NCBI GenBank assembly: GCA_964343195.1
Contig: CAYFIR010000200.1
Location: forward strand, 1-7,339
Source: CAYVAP01 sp964343195
GTDB taxonomy: Bacteria; Bacteroidota; Bacteroidia; J057
Reading direction: 5' to 3'
DNA length: 7,339 bases
Positions within the stretch are counted from its first letter, which is position 1. The number at the start of each line of letters is the position of its first letter. Made by a program: the position numbers and the translations under genes. The notes beneath the pieces were generated by a model. The model had not been told where the DNA came from, did not search any database, and worked only from the letters and a program-made list of their open reading frames with translations. Below, in pieces: positions 1 through 7,000 of this stretch.

Positions 1-28
1 CGAATGAGCATGAGTCCCTCGGTTTTTT
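1..28 (+). terminator. Probable right arm and T-tract of an intrinsic terminator cut by the window edge
   Basis: Bases 14-22 plus a run of six T (23-28) match the 3' arm and T-tract of the complete terminator at 40-83. The preceding GAATGAGCA (2-10) matches that terminator's loop. The 5' arm would lie before base 1, so this call rests on similarity to the neighbouring copy rather than on a visible stem. Confidence 0.4.
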
Positions 29-85
29 AGAGCAAGGGGCCGGGGTTGATTCGCTTGAATGAGCAGAGTCCCTCGGTTTTTTTAG
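2..85 (+). repeat. Two direct copies of a 29-nt terminator-half sequence
   Basis: Copy 1 (2-30) and copy 2 (57-85) share GAATGAGCA, then GAGTCCCTCGG, then a T run and AG. They differ by one inserted T in copy 1 (base 11) and by six versus seven T in the run. The copies start 55 bases apart. Two copies with this T-run ending fit duplicated transcription terminators much better than a CRISPR array. Confidence 0.75.
40..83 (+). terminator. Intrinsic terminator, second in a stack
   Basis: CCGGGG (40-45) pairs with CCTCGG (71-76) with one G-T wobble. After a two-base bulge, GATTC (48-52) pairs with GAGTC (66-70), again with one wobble. GC (53-54) can pair with GC (63-64) across an eight-base loop. 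Seven T (77-83) follow at once. It would end a transcript coming from left of the window. Confidence 0.65.
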
Positions 86-127
86 GGAAGACAGGTTGGA
101 GAACTATCCGGCTTGCTTCCCTTTTTT
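84..127 (+). terminator. Strong intrinsic terminator upstream of gldN
   Basis: AGGGAAG (84-90) pairs with CTTCCCT (116-122), A91 is bulged, and CAGGTTGGA (92-100) pairs with TCCGGCTTG (107-115) using three G-T wobbles. The loop is GAACTA. T122-T127 form the U-tract, and another T run follows at 130-135. The stem begins directly after the T-tract of the previous terminator. It lies about 110 bases before gldN, so gldN probably has its own promoter between 128 and 233. Confidence 0.85.
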
Positions 128-211
128 CATTTTTTCTCAATCATGTTGTAACCAATTAGCGGGCTGGCATTAAGAGGATAAATTCCAGAGTCGCAAAGGC
201 TCATTCGTAAC

Positions 212-219
212 TACATTTC
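212..219 (+). promoter_or_regulatory. Weak candidate -7 box for gldN
   Basis: TACATTTC fits the Bacteroidota -7 consensus TAnnTTTG except for the last base. No TTG-type -33 element sits at the expected distance, and the implied leader would be only a few bases long. It is the best match I found in 128-233, but it may be chance. Confidence 0.2.
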
Positions 220-233
220 AAATTCCAATCGTC

Positions 234-1055
234 ATGAAGCGAAGCATCAGCTTATTCGCAACAGCCCTCTTTTGCCTTTTTCTATCGTTGCCTGCCATGG
301 CACAGCAGCACCACGTTCGTCCGGAAGATCACCTTTATCGGCGACGGGTAATCCTCCGGATGGACCTGCAGGAAAAGATTAACCGACCCATTTTGGGGGT
401 TTCGGGAATGTATATGGAGGGAACCGACGGACTGGTTCAGGCATTGGTGGAGGGGCTACAGGACGGAGAATATTTGGCCTACGAGCCAGATGATCTATCG
501 CGGGCCCTGAGCTATGACGATGTCCTGGAGCGTGTTAGGGGCTTTGATGACGAGGGGATGCCTGTATTTTCGGATGCAGACTGGCTGGAAGAAGACGAAG
601 GCTTTATCGCGCCACCAGAAGATCCCTGGTTCGACACCGATACGGCAGATTTGACCGGTAGCCTGGGGACAACTACGGTAGCTACTACCCCTGACCTGAG
701 CAACTGTGAAGAAACCATTCAGGTAGTAGAAGACTGGATTTTCGATAAAAACCGGGGAGAGATGCTCCACCGTCCCAAGTACATCGAGCTAATCTGGACA
801 GACCCGAATGGAGCTCTGCCTGAGAAAAAAGTGGCTGTCCTGCGGTTTGAGGATGTTGCCGAGCGGCTCGAGAAAACCACCTGGAACAACCGGTTTAACG
901 ACGCCGAAGCCCGCAACCTGCTGGAAATATTCAGCATCAAGCTGTATCACGCCTTTGTGATCGATGTGTCAGGCCGTGGAGTGAGGTCTCTTGCCGAGTC
1001 AAAGCGGCGCATGGACGCTTTGGTCGAGTGGGAGCAGTATGTATGGTCGCTCTAG
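234..1055 (+). CDS. gldN: Gliding motility / type IX secretion protein GldN (PorN family)
   Basis: This 273-residue protein has a clear signal peptide: MKR, a hydrophobic stretch at 7-20, and an AMA-Q cleavage site near residue 23. Its core resembles GldN/PorN. It has a basic block RRRVILRMDLQEKINRP (36-52), the EDWIFDK segment (166-172) and RFNDAEARNLLEIF (220-233) near the C-terminus. In studied members, GldN/PorN is periplasmic and partners the GldK/PorK lipoprotein in rings under the outer membrane, as part of type IX secretion and gliding. The protein is somewhat shorter than the roughly 340-360 residues I recall for Flavobacterium and Porphyromonas members. Residues about 104-157 are an acidic, Thr-rich linker that looks variable. 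The ATG at 234 is chosen because it starts the signal peptide; no Shine-Dalgarno sequence is visible. gldK, gldL and gldM usually precede gldN, but none is in view, and the terminators at 40-127 separate gldN from whatever lies upstream. Confidence 0.88.
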   Translation: MKRSISLFATALFCLFLSLPAMAQQHHVRPEDHLYRRRVILRMDLQEKINRPILGVSGMYMEGTDGLVQALVEGLQDGEYLAYEPDDLSRALSYDDVLERVRGFDDEGMPVFSDADWLEEDEGFIAPPEDPWFDTDTADLTGSLGTTTVATTPDLSNCEETIQVVEDWIFDKNRGEMLHRPKYIELIWTDPNGALPEKKVAVLRFEDVAERLEKTTWNNRFNDAEARNLLEIFSIKLYHAFVIDVSGRGVRSLAESKRRMDALVEWEQYVWSL

Positions 1056-1113
1056 CCATGGCTCATTGGGCAGGGGTTAGGTGAACCATAATTTCCGGGC
1101 AAACAATGAGGCG

Positions 1114-1301
1114 CTAGTGCTCTGTCTAGTGGAAAATGATGGGTAGGCGGTAGCAGATTTTTTCGTAGATCAAGGCGAAAAATTCGAGCCTAGTGAACTA
1201 GGCGAGCGGTTTTTCAACGCAGATCATAGATGCCGATTCATCGGTAGATGCGGGAAAAGATGCAGCGACCACCCATCATTCGGGATTTGACAGAGCACTA
1301 G
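1114..1301. mobile_element. MITE-like palindromic element with 13-bp inverted ends
   Basis: The ends are perfect inverted repeats: CTAGTGCTCTGTC (1114-1126) and GACAGAGCACTAG (1289-1301). After eight unmatched bases a second perfect pair follows, AATGATGGGT (1135-1144) with ACCCATCATT (1271-1280). Further inside are GATC (1168-1171) against GATC (1222-1225), AAAAA against TTTTT, and a near-central hairpin GCCTAGT-GA-ACTAGGC (1188-1203). A side hairpin CCGAT-TC-ATCGG lies at 1233-1244. The DNA could fold as one long, interrupted stem. CTAG at both outer ends could be a duplicated target, but CTAG is its own reverse complement, so it cannot be told apart from the repeat. There is no reading frame of note, so it would be non-autonomous. 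A chromosomal interspersed palindrome unrelated to a transposase is the alternative. Confidence 0.6.
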
Positions 1302-1322
1302 GGAATGAATTGACAGGCAATC

Positions 1323-1361
1323 TGGCTGGGAGACCTTTGGTTCTCCTGGCCATTTTCTGTT
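1323..1361 (+). terminator. Terminator-like hairpin beyond gldN
   Basis: TGGCTGGGAGA (1323-1333) pairs with TCTCCTGGCCA (1342-1352) over 11 bp with two G-T wobbles, around an eight-base loop. TTTTCTGTT (1353-1361) follows on the plus strand, and no T run flanks it on the minus strand. It lies about 270 bases after the gldN stop, just past the palindromic element, and may be the end of the gldN transcript. Confidence 0.55.
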
Positions 1362-1456
1362 ATAAAAGTTGGTTCTTCTACACTTCTGGTGGAGCTTCGT
1401 GTACTTTATCAAAGAAAACACAGCGATCAAGCTATAGAAGTATTGGTAATCAGTAG

Positions 1457-1490
1457 TTTGTGGTCTTTGTGCCCTCCTTTGTGGCCTTCG
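1457..1490 (-). repeat. Short CACAAAG-type repeat tract
   Basis: The plus strand has TTTGTG three times (1457-1462, 1466-1471, 1478-1483), followed by GGCCTTCGCGGTTA. On the minus strand this reads as ACCGCGAAGGCCACAAAGG and further CACAAAG units. It resembles the 'aaccacgaaggacacaaagg' tracts I remember from intergenic DNA of many bacterial genomes. Read as protein it would be a short His/Lys/Gly string with no start, so I take it as a remnant repeat and not a gene. Confidence 0.4.
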
Positions 1491-1630
1491 CGGTTATGAA
1501 AAATGGTTGTTAAGGCTTATCTCCACTACTTTCGTAGTTGAACCTAAAAGTTCCTATAGCTTCATAACAGACAGATTAAGGCATCTTCCGATTGTTATCA
1601 ATTTCTTTTCCCCCTTCCATAAAATCTCGC

Positions 1631-2119
1631 CTAATCCGTCGTTTGAGCGGGAAGTACAGGGGTGTCGACTGGGGTGTACCCCCGACGTATTTCCGGGTGG
1701 CTGATGCGACCTCCCAGATTGGCGACCTGGATCATCCATATCAGCGCCAGGCCCCCTACTCCCAGCGTCAGCGTGATGAGTTGATGCCGTCGTGGATGCG
1801 ACCGCTGGATCAGGGCCAGAGACCCCCCCGCAAGCACCCCGACAATCACCATGATCCAAAGGGCTATTTCTCCAGCCTCTTCGTGCTCATGAGCAAGCTC
1901 GTGAATGCCGGGACCTTTTCGTTCGACTACCTTCTCTGCTTCCTCACCAGTGATGTTGGCTATCGGAGTCGCCACCACGGAAACCAAAATCAGGAGAAGC
2001 CCCGCTACTTTCAGGCTTTTTTGCCTGATTACCAGGCTGGCACTCAGGAGAATCAGCCCAAAGAAAAGGCCGAAGATAGGAAAGTGGTTGACCAGGAGGT
2101 GGGCATGGGCTCCATTCAT
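1631..2119 (-). CDS. Conserved four-helix membrane protein (DUF2231-like)
   Basis: The 162-residue product starts MNGAHAHLLVNHFPIFG. Four hydrophobic helices are visible at about 9-31, 36-54, 83-104 and 113-133. Positive charges in the first and third connecting loops (RQKSLK at 32-37, RSHPRRHQ at 106-113) place those loops in the cytoplasm, so both termini and the middle loop would be periplasmic. Conserved-looking features are the N-terminal HxHxxxxH (5, 7, 12), the middle-loop HELAHEHEE (73-81) and NLGGRISHPEI (134-144) after helix 4. I recall similar small proteins in many Bacteroidota, usually annotated as hypothetical or DUF2231; their function is unknown to me. The start at 2119 is preferred over an in-frame ATG at 2254, because that one overlaps pyrG and adds 45 residues of unrelated sequence. 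The gene is divergent from pyrG, with 114 bp between starts. I see no clear minus-strand terminator after its stop. Confidence 0.8.
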   Translation of the reverse strand: MNGAHAHLLVNHFPIFGLFFGLILLSASLVIRQKSLKVAGLLLILVSVVATPIANITGEEAEKVVERKGPGIHELAHEHEEAGEIALWIMVIVGVLAGGSLALIQRSHPRRHQLITLTLGVGGLALIWMIQVANLGGRISHPEIRRGYTPVDTPVLPAQTTD

Positions 2120-2150
2120 AGAGGTAGGGTGTAGAGTAGGTGTTGATTGA

Positions 2151-2158
2151 CCAAAATA
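2151..2158 (-). promoter_or_regulatory. Weak candidate -7 box for the membrane protein gene
   Basis: On the minus strand TATTTTGG matches TAnnTTTG at five of six defined positions and lies about 30 bases before the ATG at 2119. I see no good TTG -33 element at the proper spacing, so this is only a candidate. Confidence 0.25.
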
Positions 2159-2202
2159 AAAGACAGGGAGGTATTTGCCTAAGATAAGCCAATAAAAAGA
2201 CG

Positions 2203-2210
2203 TAGTTTTG
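2203..2210 (+). promoter_or_regulatory. Bacteroidota-type -7 promoter element for pyrG
   Basis: TAGTTTTG is an exact match to TAnnTTTG, the -7 element recognised by the primary sigma factor of Bacteroidota. The ATG of pyrG follows 24 bases after the box, which leaves a leader of roughly 15-20 bases. The nearest TTTG (2174-2177) has a 25-base spacer, a little longer than the usual -33 spacing, so the upstream half is uncertain. No Shine-Dalgarno sequence is seen, as is common in this phylum. Confidence 0.6.
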
Positions 2211-2233
2211 CCCCGATAATCGAGCCACTTATC

Positions 2234-3880
2234 ATGTCTACTAGCACCACACAATACATTTTCGTTACCGGTGGAGTTACATCTTCATTGGGAAAAGGAA
2301 TCCTTGCAGCTTCCCTCGCCAAGCTTTTGCAACTGAGAGGATATCGGGTTACCATCCAGAAATTTGACCCCTACATCAACATCGATCCAGGTACGCTCAA
2401 CCCCTATGAGCATGGAGAATGCTATGTAACTGAAGATGGAGCCGAGACGGACCTCGACCTCGGGCACTATGAGCGATTCCTCAATGTCTCTACTTCCCAG
2501 GCCAACAATGTGACCACTGGCCGGATCTACGAAACCGTCATTCGCCGCGAGCGGATGGGCGATTACAAGGGCAAGACAGTTCAGGTGATTCCTCATATTA
2601 CCGACGAGATCAAGAATCGGTTTTCCCTTATCAATGAATCTGGTCGCTATGACATCATCATTACCGAGATCGGCGGAACCGTAGGGGACATTGAGTCTCT
2701 TCCCTATATCGAGTCTCTCCGCCAGTTCCGGTATGAGCATGGCCCTGAAAATGTGCTGGTTATCCACCTTACCCTGGTGCCCTACCTACAGGCTGTGGGA
2801 GAGCTGAAAACCAAGCCTACCCAGCATTCTGTAAAAAGTCTGCTACAGTCCGGGGTACAGCCCGACATCCTGGTGTGCCGCTCAGAGGTAAAGGTTCCCA
2901 TGGAAGTACGTCGCAAACTGGCCCTCTTTTGTAACGTTCGCCCAGAGGCCGTTATCGAGAACCTCAATGCTTCAACCATCTACGAAGTACCCTTCCTGTT
3001 AAAGAAGGAGAACCTGGATCTGGTGGCTCTGAAAGCATTGAATCTTTCGCCCAAGGAAGAGCCGGATATGACCTACTGGAGAGATTTTGTGTCCAGACTC
3101 AAAAATCCTCTGGATGAAGTCAAAATCGGTCTGGTGGGGAAATATGTGGAGTTGCATGACTCCTATCTTTCCATCGCAGAATCTCTGAAAATTGCAGGAG
3201 CTGAAAACGAACTGGACGTTAAAATTTCCTGGATCCACTCTGAAGACGTGAACAAGGAAAATGTGAGTCGATTGCTGGGAGAAATGGATGCCATTCTGGT
3301 GGCTCCTGGTTTTGGAGAGCGTGGAGTTGACGGGAAGATCATTGCGGTGAATTATGCCCGTGAGAATAACGTCCCCTTCCTGGGTATCTGCCTGGGTATG
3401 CAGATCGCCATGATCGAGTTTGCCCGTAATGCCCTGAAATTCGAGGATGCCAATAGCACCGAGTTTGATCCAGAAAGCACTCATCCGGTTATAGACCTGA
3501 TGGAGGGGCAAAAACAGGTCAAGCAAATGGGGGGAACCATGCGTCTCGGAGCATATGAATGTGTCATCAAGCGCAACAGCCTTGCACATAAAGCTTACCA
3601 GAAGACCCGTATTTTTGAGCGTCATCGCCATCGCTGGGAATTCAACAGCGCCTTCCGCAAGCAGTTTGAAAAGGGAGGGATGCAAATGGTCGGAGAAAAC
3701 CCCGAAACCGAACTGGTGGAAATGGTCGAGCTGAAAGGACACCCGTTTTTTATGGGGGTGCAGTTTCACCCTGAGTACAAAAGTACCGTGGAAAACCCAC
3801 ATCCGCTCTTCCTGGCTTTTGTAAATGCGGCTCACGAACGACGTGTCGAGCCTCCTACATCGACTACTTCAGAGGATTGA
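2234..3880 (+). CDS. pyrG: CTP synthase (glutamine-hydrolysing)
   Basis: At 548 residues this is a full-length CTP synthase. It converts UTP to CTP using ATP and ammonia from glutamine, the last step of pyrimidine nucleotide synthesis in the cytoplasm. The N-terminal synthetase domain (about 1-270) opens with FVTGGVTSSLGKG (10-22), the ATP-binding loop with Lys21. It continues with KFDPYINIDPGTLNPYEHGE, TEDGAETDLDLGHYERF (Mg-binding Asp75) and EIGGTVGDIES (Glu145). The C-terminal class I glutamine amidotransferase domain (about 295-540) has the nucleophile Cys386 in GICLGMQ and the His512/Glu514 pair in FHPEYKS. All expected catalytic residues are present and the frame is intact. The ATG at 2234 gives the normal N-terminus. 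The last dozen residues (PPTSTTSED) are a short polar tail. In many Bacteroidota I recall yidC following pyrG; here a DUF2723 gene does. Confidence 0.98.
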   Translation: MSTSTTQYIFVTGGVTSSLGKGILAASLAKLLQLRGYRVTIQKFDPYINIDPGTLNPYEHGECYVTEDGAETDLDLGHYERFLNVSTSQANNVTTGRIYETVIRRERMGDYKGKTVQVIPHITDEIKNRFSLINESGRYDIIITEIGGTVGDIESLPYIESLRQFRYEHGPENVLVIHLTLVPYLQAVGELKTKPTQHSVKSLLQSGVQPDILVCRSEVKVPMEVRRKLALFCNVRPEAVIENLNASTIYEVPFLLKKENLDLVALKALNLSPKEEPDMTYWRDFVSRLKNPLDEVKIGLVGKYVELHDSYLSIAESLKIAGAENELDVKISWIHSEDVNKENVSRLLGEMDAILVAPGFGERGVDGKIIAVNYARENNVPFLGICLGMQIAMIEFARNALKFEDANSTEFDPESTHPVIDLMEGQKQVKQMGGTMRLGAYECVIKRNSLAHKAYQKTRIFERHRHRWEFNSAFRKQFEKGGMQMVGENPETELVEMVELKGHPFFMGVQFHPEYKSTVENPHPLFLAFVNAAHERRVEPPTSTTSED

Positions 3881-3900
3881 TATCTGTAAAATGAACCAAC

Positions 3901-3930
3901 TACACTGAAAGGTGTAACCGAAGTGTAACC
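3901..3930 (+). promoter_or_regulatory. Repeated GTGTAACC boxes between pyrG and the DUF2723 gene
   Basis: GTGTAACC occurs twice (3912-3919 and 3923-3930), with starts 11 bp apart, about one helical turn. Immediately before, TACAC (3901-3905) forms an inverted pair with GTGTA (3912-3916). Three half-sites on one face of the DNA would fit an operator, but the tract is short and chance is possible. Confidence 0.3.
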
Positions 3931-3958
3931 TGCGAATCCCCTTTCGTGATTGCGCAGG
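3929..3958 (+). terminator. Hairpin between pyrG and the DUF2723 gene (terminator or leader structure)
   Basis: CCTGCG (3929-3934) pairs with CGCAGG (3953-3958), and AATC (3935-3938) with GATT (3948-3951), leaving G3952 bulged and a nine-base loop: 10 bp in all. The following AGTTTGTT is only a weak U-tract, so termination may be partial. The hairpin overlaps the second GTGTAACC box. Confidence 0.4.
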
Positions 3959-4006
3959 AGTTTGTTAACTTCGGACGAATTTTTAAAGAAGGTTACTCAT
4001 CACTCA

Positions 4007-7000
4007 ATGAATTATACCCGAATAAATAACCTGATTGGCTGGGGCGTATTTGGTATCGCCCTTGTGGTCTATCTTCTGACGATGGCCCCCACGGCGAGCT
4101 ATTGGGACTGTGGCGAGTTCATCGCCTGTGCCAATGAACTGGAAGTGCCTCACCCTCCCGGAGCACCGTTTTTCCTGCTGCTGGGACGGATTTTTGCCAT
4201 GCTGGCTTTCTCTCCTGAGAATGTAGCGTTCATGCTCAACCTGATGAGTGTACTTTCAGCGAGCTTTACAGTTCTCTTCACTTTCTGGATCACCACTTAC
4301 CTGGGTAAGAAACTCCTGGTTGGTATGGATGGCAAGCCCAATATGCCTCAGACCATTGCCATCATGGGTGCCGGGGTAGTAGCTGGTCTGGCCAATACCT
4401 TCGCAGATTCATTCTGGTTCAACTCCGTCGAGGCAGAGGTTTATGCCCTTTCGTCTTTCTTTACAGCGATCGTAGTCTGGCTAGCCTTCAAATGGGAAAC
4501 CCGTGCCGATGAGCCTGGCAATGAGCGCTGGCTGATTTTGATCGCCTATCTGATGGGACTTTCCATTGGGGTTCACCTGCTGAACCTGCTGGCAATTCCG
4601 GCCATTGCCTTCATCTTCTACTTCAGAAAATACGAATTCTCCTGGCGGGGTTTCATCCTGACGGGAGTGGTCTCTGTGGCCATTTTGGGCATCATTCAGA
4701 CCGGAATCATTATCAGCACCTTTGACATCGCCTGGTGGTTTGAAAAAGCACTTGTTGGAGTTCAGTATGCCAATGGCGCTGAGAAAAGCGGTCTGGGACT
4801 CCCTGTTGGGACCGGATTGATCCTGGCATTTGCCCTGATGTTTGGAGCCATCATTGCAGGAGTGGTCTACAGTATTCGCACCAAAAACATCACCCTCAAT
4901 ACGGGGATGCTGATGGTGGTGGTGATCTTCATCGGATTCTCTTCCTACCTGATGATCCCCATTCGCTCACAGGCCAACCCTCCGATTGACGAGAACAATC
5001 CTGAAGATTCCCAGACCTTCATTAGCTACATGAAGCGGGAGCAGTATGGCAACCGGCCACTATTCCGCGGGCCGCTCTACAATGCTCGCCCCGTTGGCCT
5101 TCAGGAAACCGGAACAGAATTCGTCCTGGAAAAAGGCGCAGATCGATATACAGAACTTGGACCCAAGCGTCAGTATGAATATGCTGACCGTGACATGAAG
5201 CTCTTCCCACGCATGTACGATGGCGCACGCCCCGCGAGCTGGAATCCTGCCTACGGGCCGTGGACCTATGCCAACTTCGTGCGTCGAAGTGGTGAGCCCG
5301 GCAGTCCGCAGGACGACAAACCCACTGCTGGGGAAGACCTGAGATTTTTCTTCCAGTATCAGGTGATACATATGTACTGGCGCTACTTCATGTGGAACTT
5401 TGCCGGTCGCGAAGGCGACGTGCAGGACATGGGCTGGGAAAGTGGCTTTGAATTCAGCAAACTGGCAGAAATGCCTGACTTCATGAAGGATTCACCAGCC
5501 AAAAACCACTTCTTCATGCTACCGTTCCTGTTTGGCCTCCTGGGGCTAAGTTGGCAGGCCAGCAGAAGTGGCAAGGACGCCACCATTGTCGGGCTGCTCT
5601 TCTTCTTTACCGGCCTGGCCATCATCATTTACCTGAACCAGTATCCCAATCAGCCACGCGAGCGTGATTATTCTTTCGCAGGTTCTTTCCAGACCTTTGC
5701 CATTTGGGTAGGGCTGGGAACCATCGCGCTGTATCAGCTCCTTGAAAAATACCTAAAGGGAGCAGCAGCTTATCTGGCTACTGCGGTGGCACTTGTAGGG
5801 CCTGTATTGATGGGAGCCCAGGGTTGGGAAGACCACAGCCGCGCCGGGCGCTATATCGCTCCAGAATCTGCATATAACCTGCTGAATAGCTGTGCAAAAA
5901 ATGCGGTTCTCTTCACCAATGGGGACAATGATACTTTCCCTCTTTGGTACCTGCAGGAGGTCGAAGGCATCCGCACCGATGTACGGGTACTGTGTCTGAG
6001 TTATGTGAATACAGACTGGTACATCGATCAGATGAAGGAGCAGATGAATGAGTCTCCTCCTCTTCCCATCACCCTGGAACGAAGCGCCTATGTGGGACAG
6101 GCTCAGCAATCTCGTTCGTTTGGGGCACGGACTTCCATAGATGTGAATCTGCCAGCTGATGGCCAGGAACTGCTAGCCAAAGGCCTGATTTATCCACAGG
6201 ATCTGCCATACGTTCAGTCGCCGATGAAGTGGACCATTAAGACCCGTGGCGGACAGAACAATAAATACCTGGAGCTCAAGGATATCCTGATTCTGAACCT
6301 GCTGGAGAATGTTGCCCGTGACGGTTGGGACCGTCCCGTGTACTTCGCCAATACCGTTACCCCAAGCAGCTTCCTGGGACTGGACAATTACCTTCGTCTG
6401 GAAGGTTTGGCCTATCGTGTGATGCCCGTATTGAAAACTCGCAATGATCCTTATGATCCATTTGCCGGGTACCTGGACGTGGAGCGCATGTACGAAAATA
6501 TGGTCAACACCTTCAAGTACACCAACCTCAACAAGGAAGATGTGTACTACGACGAGAACGTCATGCGCATGGTGAGCAACTACCACAATACCTTCTACCG
6601 ACTCGCCAATGGATACATGAACCAGGTGAGTGAGATTGAACAATTGAGTAGCCGCATTCGCCAGGCCATGGCCATCGACACCATCGCCGTGCCGGTTGAA
6701 AATCCAGAGGCTGTCCTGGCTGAGAACAACGCCAAGGTGGAGGAGTACAAAGTCAAAGGAGTGGAGGTACTGGAGTTTGCAGAAGAGATGTTCCCATACA
6801 ACATCGCGACACCTGATCCCTATCTGATTGTTCGGGCAGGGGTGATGTTTGCACGTCTGGGTGAAGAAGAAAAAGCACAGGAGTACTTTGACTTTGCTGC
6901 AGATCGTGCGATTGGTACGCTACAGTACTACACCAATACAGATCAGAACTTCTCGCGTGCGAATGAATTCGTTTATCCGATTCGTCTGCTTCAGCAGCAC

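Larger units (their letters stand above)
1056..1630. other. Gene-free gap between gldN and the membrane protein gene
   Basis: I find no credible coding sequence in these 575 bases; short open frames here have no recognisable protein pattern. The gap holds an AGCCATGGCT palindrome at the gldN stop (1054-1063), a CTCATTG/CAATGAG inverted pair (1062-1068, 1104-1110), the palindromic element at 1114-1301, a terminator-like hairpin at 1323-1361 and the CACAAAG-type repeat near 1457-1490. It also holds a small hairpin ACTAC-TTTC-GTAGT (1525-1538) and a 9-bp inverted pair AAGCTATAG/CTATAGCTT (1429-1437, 1554-1562). Confidence 0.7.

Noticed and set aside
2..85. Possible CRISPR repeats
   Set aside because: Only two copies, with differing T-run length and one inserted base, and the second forms a terminator with its flank.
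1224..1430. 68-residue open frame on the minus strand
   Set aside because: It runs across the palindromic element and a terminator-like hairpin, and the product has no recognisable features.
1429..1562. 9-bp inverted pair AAGCTATAG / CTATAGCTT as ends of an element
   Set aside because: It is short, over 110 bases apart, and nothing between or around it supports an insertion.
1592..2134. 180-residue open frame on the plus strand
   Set aside because: It is antisense to the four-helix membrane protein, whose hydrophobic helices and conserved N-terminus make the minus strand the coding one. The plus-strand product is Arg/Gln/Pro-rich with no pattern.
2120..2254. N-terminal extension of the minus-strand membrane protein to the ATG at 2254
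   Set aside because: It would overlap the pyrG start and its promoter, and it adds residues before the family-like start MNGAHAHLLVNHFP.
2999..3835. 278-residue open frame on the minus strand
   Set aside because: It lies wholly inside pyrG, which has all its catalytic motifs. The minus-strand product has no recognisable domain.
3950..4006. TTG start giving 19 extra residues on the DUF2723 protein
   Set aside because: The family begins near the ATG at 4007, and the extra codons fall in the hairpin and spacer.
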